From assembly GCA_011390365.1 (NCBI GenBank), contig JAABSM010000026.1:1-44407 (forward strand): DNA of 44,407 bases. The letters are read 5' to 3'. Below, in pieces: positions 22,400 through 32,204 of this stretch. Position 1 is the first letter of the stretch. Each line of letters begins with the position of its first letter. The notes beneath the pieces are model-generated. The model searched no databases. It was given only the letters and a program-made list of their open reading frames with translations, and had not been told where the DNA came from. Source of the DNA: Gammaproteobacteria bacterium. Its GTDB lineage: Bacteria; Pseudomonadota; Gammaproteobacteria; Chromatiales; Chromatiaceae. A program made the position numbers and the translations under genes.

Positions 22400-24680
22400 C
22401 AGTATTTTTCTTCCGATGCCGACGCTTCTTCTTGGGCGGTCCGTCCTGGCGTTCTTCCTTGGGCAAGGCGAAGTCGATGCGTCGCTGGTCGAGGTCGACC
22501 TTGGCGAGGGTGACGCGGCAGGGGTCGCCGAGGCGATAGACCTTGCCGCTGCGTTCGCCGGTCAATCTATGACCGATGGGGTCGAAGTTGTAGTAGTCGT
22601 TGTCGAGGGAGGTGATGTGGAGGAGGCCGTCGATGTAGATGTCGTTCAGCTCCACGAACAGGCCGAAGGAGGTGACGCTGGTGACGATGCCGTCGAAGGT
22701 TTCGCCCACCTTGTCCACCATGTACTCGCACTTGAGCCAGTCGGTGGCGTCGCGGGTGGCCTCGTCGGCGCGGCGTTCGGTGCTGGAGCAGTGTTCGCCG
22801 AGCTGTTCGATCTCGGTGGGAGAGTGGACGAAGTCGCCCTTGCCGCCGAAGACCTTCTTGACCGCGCTGACGATCTTGCCGGTGCGGGTGAGCCCCAGGG
22901 CGTGCTTGATGGCGCGGTGCACTACCAGGTCGGGGTAGCGACGGATGGGTGAGGTGAAGTGGGCATAGGCGGGGAAGGCCAGACCAAAATGCCCCTTGTT
23001 CTCGGCGCTGTAGACCGCCTGCATCATGGAGCGCAGCAACACGGTCTGGATCAGATGGGCGTCTTGGCGCTCCTTGACCGATTCCAGCAGCTCGGCGTAG
23101 TGGATCGCCTCCGGCTTGTCGCCACCCTCCAGGCGCAATCCCAATTCAGCGAGGAAGGTGCGCAGGTCTTCGAGCTTTTCGGCGCTGGGGGTTTCGTGGA
23201 TGCGATACAGCGCGGGGATCTTCTTGCGTTCGAGGAATTTCGCCGTGGCGACGTTGGCGGCGAGCATGAACTCCTCGATCATGCGGTGGGCGTCGTTGCG
23301 CTCCAGCGGGTAGATCTCCGCCACCTTGCCGTTGTCGTCGAAGCGGATCTTGGTTTCGGTGGTATCGAAATCGATCGCGCCCCGTTCCTGGCGGGCCTCG
23401 TGCAGCACCCGATAGAGGGCGTAGAGGTCATTGACGTGGGGCAGCACCTCGGCGTACTGGGCGCACAGATCCCCATCGCCGTCGAGCATCGCCGCGACCT
23501 TGTTGTAGGTCAGGCGGGCGTGGGAGCGCATGACCCCCTCGAAGAAGCGGGTGCGGGTGAGCTTGCCTTGCTGATTGAGGTACATCTCGCAGCACATGCA
23601 CAGCCGGTCCACGTCGGGATTGAGGGAACAGAGGCCGTTGGAGAGCACCTCGGGCAGCATCGGGATGACGCGATCGGGAAAGTAGACCGAGTTGCCCCGC
23701 TCGCGCGCCTCGGCGTCGAGGGCGGTGCCGGGTTTGACGTAGCTCGACACATCGGCGATGCACACCAGCAGCTTCCAGCCCTTGGGCTTGCGTTCGCAGT
23801 AGACGGCGTCGTCGAAGTCGCGGGCATCCTCGCCGTCGATGGTGACCAGCGGCAGCTTGCGCAGGTCTTCGCGCCCCTCCTTGGACGACTCTTCGACTTC
23901 CTCGGAGAGCCCGGCGATCTCCTGCTCGACCGCCTCGGGCCAGTCAACCGGCAATTCGTGGCTGCGGATCGCCAGATCGGTCTCCATGCCGGCGGCCATG
24001 TGTTCGCCCATTACCTCCTTGATGCGGCCGATGGGCTGGCTGCGCTTGGTGGGCTGTTCGGTGATCTCGGCGACCACGATCTGGCCGTCCACGGCGTCGC
24101 CGAGCTTGCTCTCGGGAATCAAAATTTCTTGGTGAATGCGCTTGTTGTCGGGGGCGACGAAACCGATGCCGTCCTCGATGAAGAGGCGGCCGACGATCTC
24201 CTTGTGGGCGCGCTCCAGCACGTCGATCAGCGCCCCCTCCTTGCGCCCGCGGCGGTCGACGCCAATCACCCGCGCCAGCGCGCGGTCGCTGTGCAGCACC
24301 TTGCGCATCTCTTTCGGCGACAGGAACAGATCCTCGCCACCGACGTCCGGCTTGAGAAAGCCGAAGCCGTCGGGGTGGCCGATGATGCGCCCGGCGATCA
24401 GGTCCTTCTTGTTGACCAGGCAGTAGGCCTTGTTGCGATTGAAGACCAGCTGGCCGTCCCGCTCCATCGCCCGCAGCCGCCTTTTCAGGGCGATGCGCTG
24501 CTCCTCTTCAGTGATGCCGAGATCGTCGACGATCGCCTCATAGCCGAGGGGCGTACCGTGGTGCTTCAGCCGCTCCATGATGAATTCGCGACTGGGGATG
24601 GGGTTGTCGTACTTCGCCTTCTCCCGTTCCAGATGAGGATCGTTGACGGCGGGCTTGTTGGATGATTGCTTTCTAGACAA
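22389..24680 (-). CDS. rnr: Ribonuclease R
   Basis: A 763-aa 3'-5' exoribonuclease of the RNB family that degrades structured RNA and acts in RNA quality control. An N-terminal winged helix (FIMERLKHHGTPLGYEAIVD) and cold-shock domains (AGRIIGHPDGFGFLKPD, GIGFVAPDNK) precede the RNB core. The core includes TIDGEDARDFDDAVYCERKP, with the cluster of catalytic Asp residues, and HFTSPIRRYPDLVVHRAIKH. An S1 domain (FDGIVTSVTSFGLFVELNDI) and a basic tail (KKKRRHRKK) end the protein. No ATG fits the N-terminus; a TTG at 24680 with GGAAGAG upstream is the likely start. The stop region overlaps a dispersed repeat. Confidence 0.97.
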   Translation of the reverse strand: MSRKQSSNKPAVNDPHLEREKAKYDNPIPSREFIMERLKHHGTPLGYEAIVDDLGITEEEQRIALKRRLRAMERDGQLVFNRNKAYCLVNKKDLIAGRIIGHPDGFGFLKPDVGGEDLFLSPKEMRKVLHSDRALARVIGVDRRGRKEGALIDVLERAHKEIVGRLFIEDGIGFVAPDNKRIHQEILIPESKLGDAVDGQIVVAEITEQPTKRSQPIGRIKEVMGEHMAAGMETDLAIRSHELPVDWPEAVEQEIAGLSEEVEESSKEGREDLRKLPLVTIDGEDARDFDDAVYCERKPKGWKLLVCIADVSSYVKPGTALDAEARERGNSVYFPDRVIPMLPEVLSNGLCSLNPDVDRLCMCCEMYLNQQGKLTRTRFFEGVMRSHARLTYNKVAAMLDGDGDLCAQYAEVLPHVNDLYALYRVLHEARQERGAIDFDTTETKIRFDDNGKVAEIYPLERNDAHRMIEEFMLAANVATAKFLERKKIPALYRIHETPSAEKLEDLRTFLAELGLRLEGGDKPEAIHYAELLESVKERQDAHLIQTVLLRSMMQAVYSAENKGHFGLAFPAYAHFTSPIRRYPDLVVHRAIKHALGLTRTGKIVSAVKKVFGGKGDFVHSPTEIEQLGEHCSSTERRADEATRDATDWLKCEYMVDKVGETFDGIVTSVTSFGLFVELNDIYIDGLLHITSLDNDYYNFDPIGHRLTGERSGKVYRLGDPCRVTLAKVDLDQRRIDFALPKEERQDGPPKKKRRHRKKNTGQD

Positions 24681-24706
24681 GTTGCTCTTCCGTGGTTTGT
24701 TTTTTA

Positions 24707-24930
24707 GACAGGATTTACAGGATTAACAGGATTTATTGGCGGGGCGATTTGCGATAGAGGCCAAAGCGGAAGGGGCGTAGGATGGGCAAAGGCGCTCCCG
24801 GTAACTCGGTTATTGTTGCGTGCTAGCAGCGCCGTGCCCATCAATCGCAAGCCCTTACCACCAAGGCATGATGGGCACGCTGCGCTTTGCCCATCCTACA
24901 AAAAATCCTGTTAATCCTGTAAATCCTGTC
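24707..24930. repeat. Nested inverted-repeat element between rnr and pgm
   Basis: A perfect 28-bp inverted repeat of the GACAGGATT type (24707-24734 and 24903-24930) encloses a second perfect 15-bp inverted repeat, GTAGGATGGGCAAAG (24777-24791) and CTTTGCCCATCCTAC (24885-24899). Inside that are GTGCCCATC/GATGGGCAC arms. The inner unit is a common dispersed repeat of gamma- and betaproteobacteria. The whole could fold as one long cruciform. No gene is present. Confidence 0.8.
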
Positions 24931-24943
24931 CAATAAATAAAAA

Positions 24944-26593
<1,650 letters not shown>

Positions 26594-26671
26594 TCATCGG
26601 TTGAATTCATTGGCGAAGCCCGGGGCTCGTCGGCTCCGGACAGGGAGCTGCCGCCCATCATACGCGCAATG

Positions 26672-27427
26672 CTACATGGGTTGAAGACTCAGGCGTTCCG
26701 CGACCTCGTTCCAAAGCCGCTGGTAGGCGCGGGCGGCGATGGCATTCGGCGCGAAGGCGGTGACCGGCTCGCGATGCAGACCCATGCGCTCCACGTCGCT
26801 GGCGTAGGGGATCCACGCATCCATGAAGTTGCGATATTTCTTCGGCAACTGGCGCATGATCTCCACATGCATGCTCTTGCGGCGGTCCGCCATCGAGAAG
26901 AAGGGCAGCACATCTATCCGGTCCAGTTTGTTCTCTTTGAGAAATTTCAACAACTGCTGATAGGTACGGATTGACAGGGTGGTGGGAATGGTGGGCACCA
27001 GCAGCGCCGACGCGGCGTGAAAGATGTTTTCCGAGACCAGCGAGATGCTCGGTGGGCAGTCCAGTACCACCAGATCGAACTCATAGGAGAGGGGGCGCAA
27101 TAGCTTGAGCAGTTGCAGGGCGGGTTTCTTGATGTCCCCCAGCGCCACGTCCATCTTGCGGTAGGAGAAGTCGGCGGGGAGCAGGTCCAGGTTCTCGTAA
27201 TCCGTGCCCTTGATCTGGTCGTCCAGGTCCAGCTTGCCGCGGATCATCTTCTTGCCGCCGCCGCGAATGCGCGGTTTGACGCGAAAGTAGTAGGTCGACG
27301 CCGCCTGCGGGTCGAGGTCCCACAGCAATACCCGAAAGCCATCCTGGGCGGCGAGGTGGGCGATATTCACCGCCGCCGAGGTCTTGCCGACGCCGCCCTT
27401 GATGTTGTAGACCGCGACGATGTTCAC
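26672..27427 (-). CDS. ParA/MinD-family partition ATPase, orphan
   Basis: A 251-aa ParA-like ATPase. The deviant Walker A KGGVGKTSAAVNIA begins at Lys10. LLWDLDPQAAS (switch I) and LDCPPSISLVSENIFHAASA (Walker B) follow, then the helical dimer part (LVPTIPTTLSIRTYQQLLKF). The start is a GTG at 27427 that overlaps the stop of the upstream CHAD gene (GTGA, 27424-27427); the longer open frame upstream is a shadow of that gene. There is no parB or centromere-like array, so it is not a chromosome partition system. Translational coupling to CHAD suggests it positions a protein or granule cargo. Confidence 0.88.
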   Translation of the reverse strand: MNIVAVYNIKGGVGKTSAAVNIAHLAAQDGFRVLLWDLDPQAASTYYFRVKPRIRGGGKKMIRGKLDLDDQIKGTDYENLDLLPADFSYRKMDVALGDIKKPALQLLKLLRPLSYEFDLVVLDCPPSISLVSENIFHAASALLVPTIPTTLSIRTYQQLLKFLKENKLDRIDVLPFFSMADRRKSMHVEIMRQLPKKYRNFMDAWIPYASDVERMGLHREPVTAFAPNAIAARAYQRLWNEVAERLSLQPM

Positions 27428-29034
27428 TTGCCCCCCCGGTTCCCGAACAGTGCCTGGAAGCGCTGCCGGTTCTCGGTGTCGGCGAAGCGCGCGTAGCGTT
27501 CGCTGAACTCGCCCCGCTTCTGCTGCTGGCGACGCAGCAGCCCGTCCACCAGCATCCCCATGGCCAACAGGGTGTCGGCGGGAGTGGCCCCCTCCTCGAC
27601 CATCTGATGGGCGAAGTGGCGCAGCTTGCCCGCCTGTACCTCCAGGTCCTGATAATCCCCCAGATTGTCGAGCAGCCGCTTGATCTCTCGGATCGGGCCA
27701 CCGATCTTGTTCGCCGGGTAGATGCTCTGGAAGAACTCCATCAGATAGCGCAACTTCTTGCAACTCTTGCGCAGCTCATGCAGATCCTCGGGCGGGGAGC
27801 GGTCGTCGATGGCGTCCCCCTCCTCGAAGACCCGTTGCGCCATCTCGCGGATGCGCTTGCTCGCCACCTCGATCAGCGGTTTGTCGCCATGCTTCGAACG
27901 CGCCCCCAGATCGGTTCGCGCCAGGAAATCCCGCCATTGCCGGATCAGCTCCTCGAACTCCGGCGACGCCAGCCGCTCCACCAGCTGGCCATGTTCCAGC
28001 TTCTGATGGGCGATCAGGAAGGCGCGCAGGGGCTCCAGGTCACCCTGATACTGACGCGGCAGGCTGTCGCGATAGTCGTCGAAGCCCAGCAGATAGACGT
28101 GCATGTCCCGGGTCGGGCCGGTGACCTGCCCCAGCCAGGCGAAACGCTCCTTGAAGTGATCGGTCGCACTGGCGGGAAGGACGCCCTTGACCTGGGTCAG
28201 GGCCGAGCGGGTGCGGCGGATCGCCACCCGAAAGTCGTGCAGGAACTCCGAATCGATATCCTCGCGCACGCCGAACAGGTTCTGCTCCATCACCCCGAGC
28301 AGGAAACGGTGGATCTCCCGCACCGCCTCCGCCGCCGGCATGTCAGGATCGAATTCGAAGTCGAGCTTGGAGCTGTAATCCGCCACCCTGCCGCCGGTGG
28401 CGTTGATCGCCTCCTCCAGCAGGCAGGGGGTGCGCGGCGTGACGCGGTCGGAATCATAGAGCCATTTGCGCAGATCCGCCAATTCGTCATCGTAACCGCG
28501 CACCGGCAGGGTGACGATACGAACCGCCACCGGCGGCTGCTCCTGATTGAGTTCATCGTCATCCCGCTCGGCGCGGCGCGGACGGCTCTCCTCGACGCGC
28601 AGCCGCACCACCGTCTTGCGCTCATCATCCAGCAGCCGCAGGGTGCGCACCCGGGTGACCAGATCGATACGCGGCAGCAGCGCGCGCATCTCCAGCAGTG
28701 GGCCGATGGTCGAGCGCATCGCCCCCGGCGGGTAATCCCAGCCGAATCTGGGCGGCTTGTTGACCCGCCCCAGCATCACCCGCCCCTGACGGGAATCGTG
28801 GGGCGTCCACACCAGCCGGCGGGCGTGGCTCTCCCGTTCGAAGCAGAGGGTGCCGCCGCCCTCGAACAACCGCCAGTCGAAGCTGTCCAGATAGGTCCGG
28901 TCGATATAGGCGGGCCTCTCTTCGCTGAAGTCGAAGCGGTGTCCAAGCTCACCCAGGAATTGTTCCAGCGAGACGCCGGCGACCGGCGAGAAGGCGGTAT
29001 CGGGGTTGATGGTGGGTTTGCGTCGGGAAATCAT
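27424..29034 (-). CDS. CHAD-domain protein with degenerate CYTH-like N-terminus
   Basis: About 536 aa. The N-terminal ~230 residues follow the CYTH strand pattern (RTYLDSFDWRLFEGGGTLCF, then TRVRTLRLLDDERKTVVRLR and VEES) but lack the ExExK catalytic signature. The C-terminal half is a CHAD domain with HDFRVAIRRTRSALTQVKGV (H...R...R..R) and LHELRKSCKKLRYLMEFFQ (H..RK..K.LRY), whose basic His/Arg/Lys faces bind polyphosphate in known members. The ATG at 29034 is preferred; the frame extends to a TTG at 29079. It overlaps the ParA-like gene by 4 bp. Confidence 0.88.
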   Translation of the reverse strand: MISRRKPTINPDTAFSPVAGVSLEQFLGELGHRFDFSEERPAYIDRTYLDSFDWRLFEGGGTLCFERESHARRLVWTPHDSRQGRVMLGRVNKPPRFGWDYPPGAMRSTIGPLLEMRALLPRIDLVTRVRTLRLLDDERKTVVRLRVEESRPRRAERDDDELNQEQPPVAVRIVTLPVRGYDDELADLRKWLYDSDRVTPRTPCLLEEAINATGGRVADYSSKLDFEFDPDMPAAEAVREIHRFLLGVMEQNLFGVREDIDSEFLHDFRVAIRRTRSALTQVKGVLPASATDHFKERFAWLGQVTGPTRDMHVYLLGFDDYRDSLPRQYQGDLEPLRAFLIAHQKLEHGQLVERLASPEFEELIRQWRDFLARTDLGARSKHGDKPLIEVASKRIREMAQRVFEEGDAIDDRSPPEDLHELRKSCKKLRYLMEFFQSIYPANKIGGPIREIKRLLDNLGDYQDLEVQAGKLRHFAHQMVEEGATPADTLLAMGMLVDGLLRRQQQKRGEFSERYARFADTENRQRFQALFGNRGGK

Positions 29035-29248
29035 CGCACTCGGCCTGAAGCAGCTATCCGTACCAAGGCGGCGCGGCAAGGGTGGCGGGGCCCCTGCCGA
29101 TCAAGCGCCTGCGCCAGCGTATCGGGTGTGGAGGAGACATGTCCGCCATTATAACCCAATCCCCAGGATTTGCAGCCGACTTGAAAACCGCCGACGTGAG
29201 ACAATATGGCGATAACGCCCTCGCACACCATGACGGGGCCGCCACGGC

Positions 29249-29872
29249 ATGAAACATCAGGAACCGGCAGTGAAACAGAACCAGCTCACCTATACCATTG
29301 GTGACAACCTCTACATCAACCTCAACGACCGCTGCACCCTGGAGTGTCGCTTCTGCCCCAAGACCCATGGGATCAAAAAGGTGCATGATTACGACCTGAC
29401 CCTGGATCATCGCCCCGAGGTCGACCAGATCATCGCCGAGATCGGCGACCCCACCCGCTACAACCAGGTGGTCTTCTGCGGCTTCGGCGAACCCACCCTG
29501 CGCCTCAAGGCGCTGCTGGAGATCGCCCGCTACGTCAAGGAGCACGGCGGTAGCGTACGCATCAACACCGACGGCCTGGCCAATCTGGTGCACAAGCGCA
29601 ACGTCCTGCCCGAGATGGCGCCCTGGGTCGACTCGCTGTCGGTCTCGATGAACGCCCACAACGAAGAACTCTACAACCGCCACTGCGCCCCGCAACTACC
29701 GGGGTCCTACCAGGCGATGTTGAATTTTCTTCGCGAAGCGCCAAACTATATCGCCGATGTCACCGCCAGCGCCATCGACGGCCTGGAAGGGGTCGACATC
29801 GCCGAGTGTGAACGCCAGGCCGGAGAGCTGGGCGTCAAATTCCGTCGGCGGGTTCTCGACGCGGTGGGGTGA
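29249..29872 (+). CDS. TatD-associated radical SAM protein
   Basis: A 207-aa radical SAM enzyme. The [4Fe-4S] ligands are C29, C33 and C36 in NDRCTLECRFCPKTH. The SAM-binding GFGEPTLR (about 79-86) and SVRINTDGLANLVH match the subfamily found beside or fused to TatD-type nucleases. SMNAHNEELYNRHCAP and a short C-terminus (KFRRR) complete the protein. The substrate is unknown. No tatD gene is in the window. It is divergent from the CHAD gene across ~215 bp, and upstream of the DUF971-MoaD fusion, from which it is separated by repeats. Confidence 0.9.
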   Translation: MKHQEPAVKQNQLTYTIGDNLYINLNDRCTLECRFCPKTHGIKKVHDYDLTLDHRPEVDQIIAEIGDPTRYNQVVFCGFGEPTLRLKALLEIARYVKEHGGSVRINTDGLANLVHKRNVLPEMAPWVDSLSVSMNAHNEELYNRHCAPQLPGSYQAMLNFLREAPNYIADVTASAIDGLEGVDIAECERQAGELGVKFRRRVLDAVG

Positions 29873-30198
29873 ACTCTCAATCCAGGATAAATAGACAGGA
29901 TTAACAGGATTTCTCAGGATTGACAGGATTTTTTGTTCGCATGCGGATGATCTTGAGGTCGAGGCTTTAGCCGGACTTACGCGATGCAGGACCGTTTGGC
30001 TTAGGAGTGCCAGTCCTCAAAGGACTAGCACTCCTGGGCTCTGTTCTTGTTTACGAGGGGCTGTAACGAGCAACGTAAGATTCAGCCGATCACGAGCAGG
30101 CCACTAGCGATCAACCCTCGCCCCGAGGTAATGGCGGAAGCAAAAAAGTAATCCTGTCCATTAACAAACCCGAACAAGCGAAGCGAAAAGAACACATC
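29873..30198. repeat. Repeat-filled gap: GACAGGATT repeat and 33-bp palindrome copy 2
   Basis: Holds a single GACAGGATTAACAGGATTTC copy (from 29894), then the 33-bp palindrome AGGAGTGCCAGTCCT...AGGACTAGCACTCCT at 30003-30035, the second copy of the one at 10468. No gene is present. Confidence 0.65.
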
Positions 30199-30831
30199 AT
30201 GAGCGAACATCCGGAACCGGTAGCCATCAACCTGCACCAGAAGAGTCGCCTGCTGGCCATGGAATTCTCCGACGGCAAGCGCTTCGAACTGCCTTGCGAG
30301 TATCTGCGCGTCTTCTCCCGCGCCAAGGAGGTGCGGACCATGGACTCGCCTCCGGTAGGCAAGGAGCAGGTCAACATCGAGCGCATCGAGCCCCAGGGCC
30401 AGTACGCGATCAAGCTGGTCTTCGACGACGGCCACGACACCGGCATCTACTCCTGGGAGACCCTCTACGAACTGGGCGAGAAGCACCAGCAGAACTGGGA
30501 TGCCTATCTCAAGCGCCTGGAAGAGTTGGGCGTGGAGCGCAAGGACCCGGATGGGGAGCAAAAGCGCCGGATCAAGGTGCTCTACTTCACTTACTTCGTC
30601 AGGAAACTTGGCAAGGAGGCGGAGGAGATCGAACTGCCGCCGGCGGTGCGGACCGTGGAGAAGCTGATCGAACTGCAACGCCGCCGCCGTCCGCCCCAAG
30701 CCCACCTGTTCAAGGACGGCACCTTTCGCGTCACGGTCAACAAGCAGTTCTGCGAACCCTTCACCCTGCTCGAAGACGGCGACGAAGTCGCCTTCGTCCC
30801 CAACTCGCCCCATGCGCCGGTGGCGGAATAG
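30199..30831 (+). CDS. DUF971-MoaD-like fusion protein
   Basis: 210 aa. Residues 1-115 are a DUF971 domain ([56 protein letters not shown]), paralogous to the gene at 9069. Residues ~122-210 have the MoaD/ThiS ubiquitin-like pattern: RRIKVLYFTYFVRKLGKEAE, a helix with ELQRRRRPPQAHLF, FRVTVNKQFCEPFTLLEDGD and EVAFVPNSPHAPVAE. MoaD carries a C-terminal Gly-Gly that accepts sulfur or AMP; here the protein ends PVAE, so thiocarboxylate chemistry is not possible without processing. It may be a binding or regulatory relic of a sulfur carrier. The ribosome-binding site is weak. Confidence 0.85.
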   Translation: MSEHPEPVAINLHQKSRLLAMEFSDGKRFELPCEYLRVFSRAKEVRTMDSPPVGKEQVNIERIEPQGQYAIKLVFDDGHDTGIYSWETLYELGEKHQQNWDAYLKRLEELGVERKDPDGEQKRRIKVLYFTYFVRKLGKEAEEIELPPAVRTVEKLIELQRRRRPPQAHLFKDGTFRVTVNKQFCEPFTLLEDGDEVAFVPNSPHAPVAE

Positions 30832-30854
30832 TTCGTCGTTTCAGGGTCTTAATG

Positions 30855-30994
30855 GACAGGATTAACAGGATTTCGCAGGATTAACAGAATTCGTTTAAGG
30901 TTTGGTATGGTTTATGACTCCGATCGAGTACCCCTGCACTCAAATCATCAATAAGCAAATTCTGTCAATCCTGAAAAATCCTGTTAATCCTGTC
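30855..30994. repeat. GACAGGATTAAC inverted-repeat pair
   Basis: A 37-bp arm at 30855-30891 and its inverse at 30958-30994 match with about three differences, 66 bp apart. This is the shortest of the paired arrangements of this repeat. It sits between the DUF971-MoaD gene and cnoX. Confidence 0.8.
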
Positions 30995-31049
30995 TATTCT
31001 TTACCCAAACCACCACAAAAGTCAGAACCAAGAACCAGAGGAGCACACC

Positions 31050-31907
31050 ATGGCCGATTCACCCTACATCGTGGAAGTCACCGACGCCAGTTTCACCCAG
31101 GATGTGCTGGAGCGCTCCTACCAGGTGCCGGTTCTGGTCGATTTCTGGGCCGAGTGGTGTCAACCCTGCAAGATGCTGATGCCGACACTCGCCAGGATCG
31201 CCGAGGATTACGCCGGCAAGTTCATCCTCGCCAAGATCAATACCGAAGAGCAGCGGGAAGTGGCCGGCCAGTTCGGCATCCGCAGCATCCCCACCGTCAA
31301 GCTGTTCAGAAACGGCGAGGTGGTGGACGAATTCGCCGGCGCCCTGCCCGAGGGCTCGATTCGGGACTTCATCAACCAGCACATCCCCCGGGAGTCGGAC
31401 GCCCTCATCGACCAGGCCCTGGACGCCATGGACCAGGAGGACCTGGAAACCGCGGAGGATCTGCTGGTGCGGGTCACCGCCGAAGATCCGGAAAACTACC
31501 GCGTCATCCTCGCCAATGCCCAGCTCAAGATGCTGCGCGGCGACTTCGATGCCACCGAACAACTTCTCGACGCCCTGCCCCTGGACAAGCAGGACGACCC
31601 TGAGGCCAAGCAGCTGCGCGCCCAGCTCCCCTTCATTCGCGCCCTCAGTACCGCTCCCGCCGAGGCGGAACTGATCGAGGCCGCCGAATCCGGCGACAGC
31701 CAGGCCACCTACCAACTTGCCGCCATGCGCATCTTTCAGCAGGACTTCGAACAGGCCCTGGAGCTGCTGCTGGGGCTGATGCGCAAGGATCGCAAGTTCG
31801 GTGATGACGCCGCGCGCAAGGGCATGCTCGCCGTCTTCGACATGCTCGGCGGCGACGCCGATCTGGTCAAACGCTACCGCGGCAAGATGTTTACCTTGTT
31901 GCATTGA
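31050..31907 (+). CDS. cnoX: Thioredoxin-TPR chaperedoxin CnoX/YbbN
   Basis: A 285-aa cytoplasmic chaperedoxin: an N-terminal thioredoxin domain (about 1-110; VLVDFWAEWCQPCKMLMPTL, RSIPTVKLFRNGEVVDEFAG) and C-terminal tetratricopeptide-like helices (NYRVILANAQLKMLRGDFDA, QLAAMRIFQQDFEQALELL). The active-site CQPC (C37, C40) is intact, unlike the SQHC of E. coli; that class is predicted to be redox-active. The family protects folding proteins from over-oxidation and hands them to GroEL. Good ribosome-binding site (GAGGAG). Confidence 0.94.
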   Translation: MADSPYIVEVTDASFTQDVLERSYQVPVLVDFWAEWCQPCKMLMPTLARIAEDYAGKFILAKINTEEQREVAGQFGIRSIPTVKLFRNGEVVDEFAGALPEGSIRDFINQHIPRESDALIDQALDAMDQEDLETAEDLLVRVTAEDPENYRVILANAQLKMLRGDFDATEQLLDALPLDKQDDPEAKQLRAQLPFIRALSTAPAEAELIEAAESGDSQATYQLAAMRIFQQDFEQALELLLGLMRKDRKFGDDAARKGMLAVFDMLGGDADLVKRYRGKMFTLLH

Positions 31908-31952
31908 GACCGCGTTGTTCGGTCCGGCTGATCAGGGCCTGGTGATCGCCCA

Positions 31953-32132
31953 ATGGTCCTCAAGGGGTTTCTGGTCCGGCTACTGATCTGCCTGGGGGAG
32001 GTACTCAACGGCAACCTCCGGGTGCGCTACTTGCGGCGCAAGTTCGGGCGGCGGCGGGCGAAGGACCTCAGCTTCGCCAGCGGCATGATCCTGCTGTTTC
32101 TCTGCCCCAGCGGGAGGTTCCCGCTGCGCTGA
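31953..32132 (+). CDS. Small membrane-associated ORF, possibly truncated
   Basis: A 59-aa frame: MVLKGFLVRLLICLGEVLNG, NLRVRYLRRKFGRRRAKDLS, FASGMILLFLCPSGRFPLR. The amphipathic start and the R..R.R..K..SF.SG pattern recall the N-terminus of small multi-helix membrane proteins, with the rest lost after LLFLC. No clear ribosome-binding site. It could be a remnant or noise. Confidence 0.35.
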   Translation: MVLKGFLVRLLICLGEVLNGNLRVRYLRRKFGRRRAKDLSFASGMILLFLCPSGRFPLR

Positions 32133-32204
32133 TTCGCGCCTTGGACAGGCCGGGCCGACGGCCCTACAATGACCGACACATAACGCCAATACCCAGGAGG
32201 CCCC

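Noticed and set aside
22389-24665. Long plus-strand frame opposite rnr
   Set aside because: Antisense shadow typical of high-GC genes; rnr on the minus strand has every expected domain.
27428-27763. N-terminal extension of the ParA-like frame
   Set aside because: It is antisense-free but entirely within the CHAD gene on the same strand in another frame; the GTG at 27427 right before NIVAVYNIKGGVGKT and the GTGA overlap give a normal ParA length.
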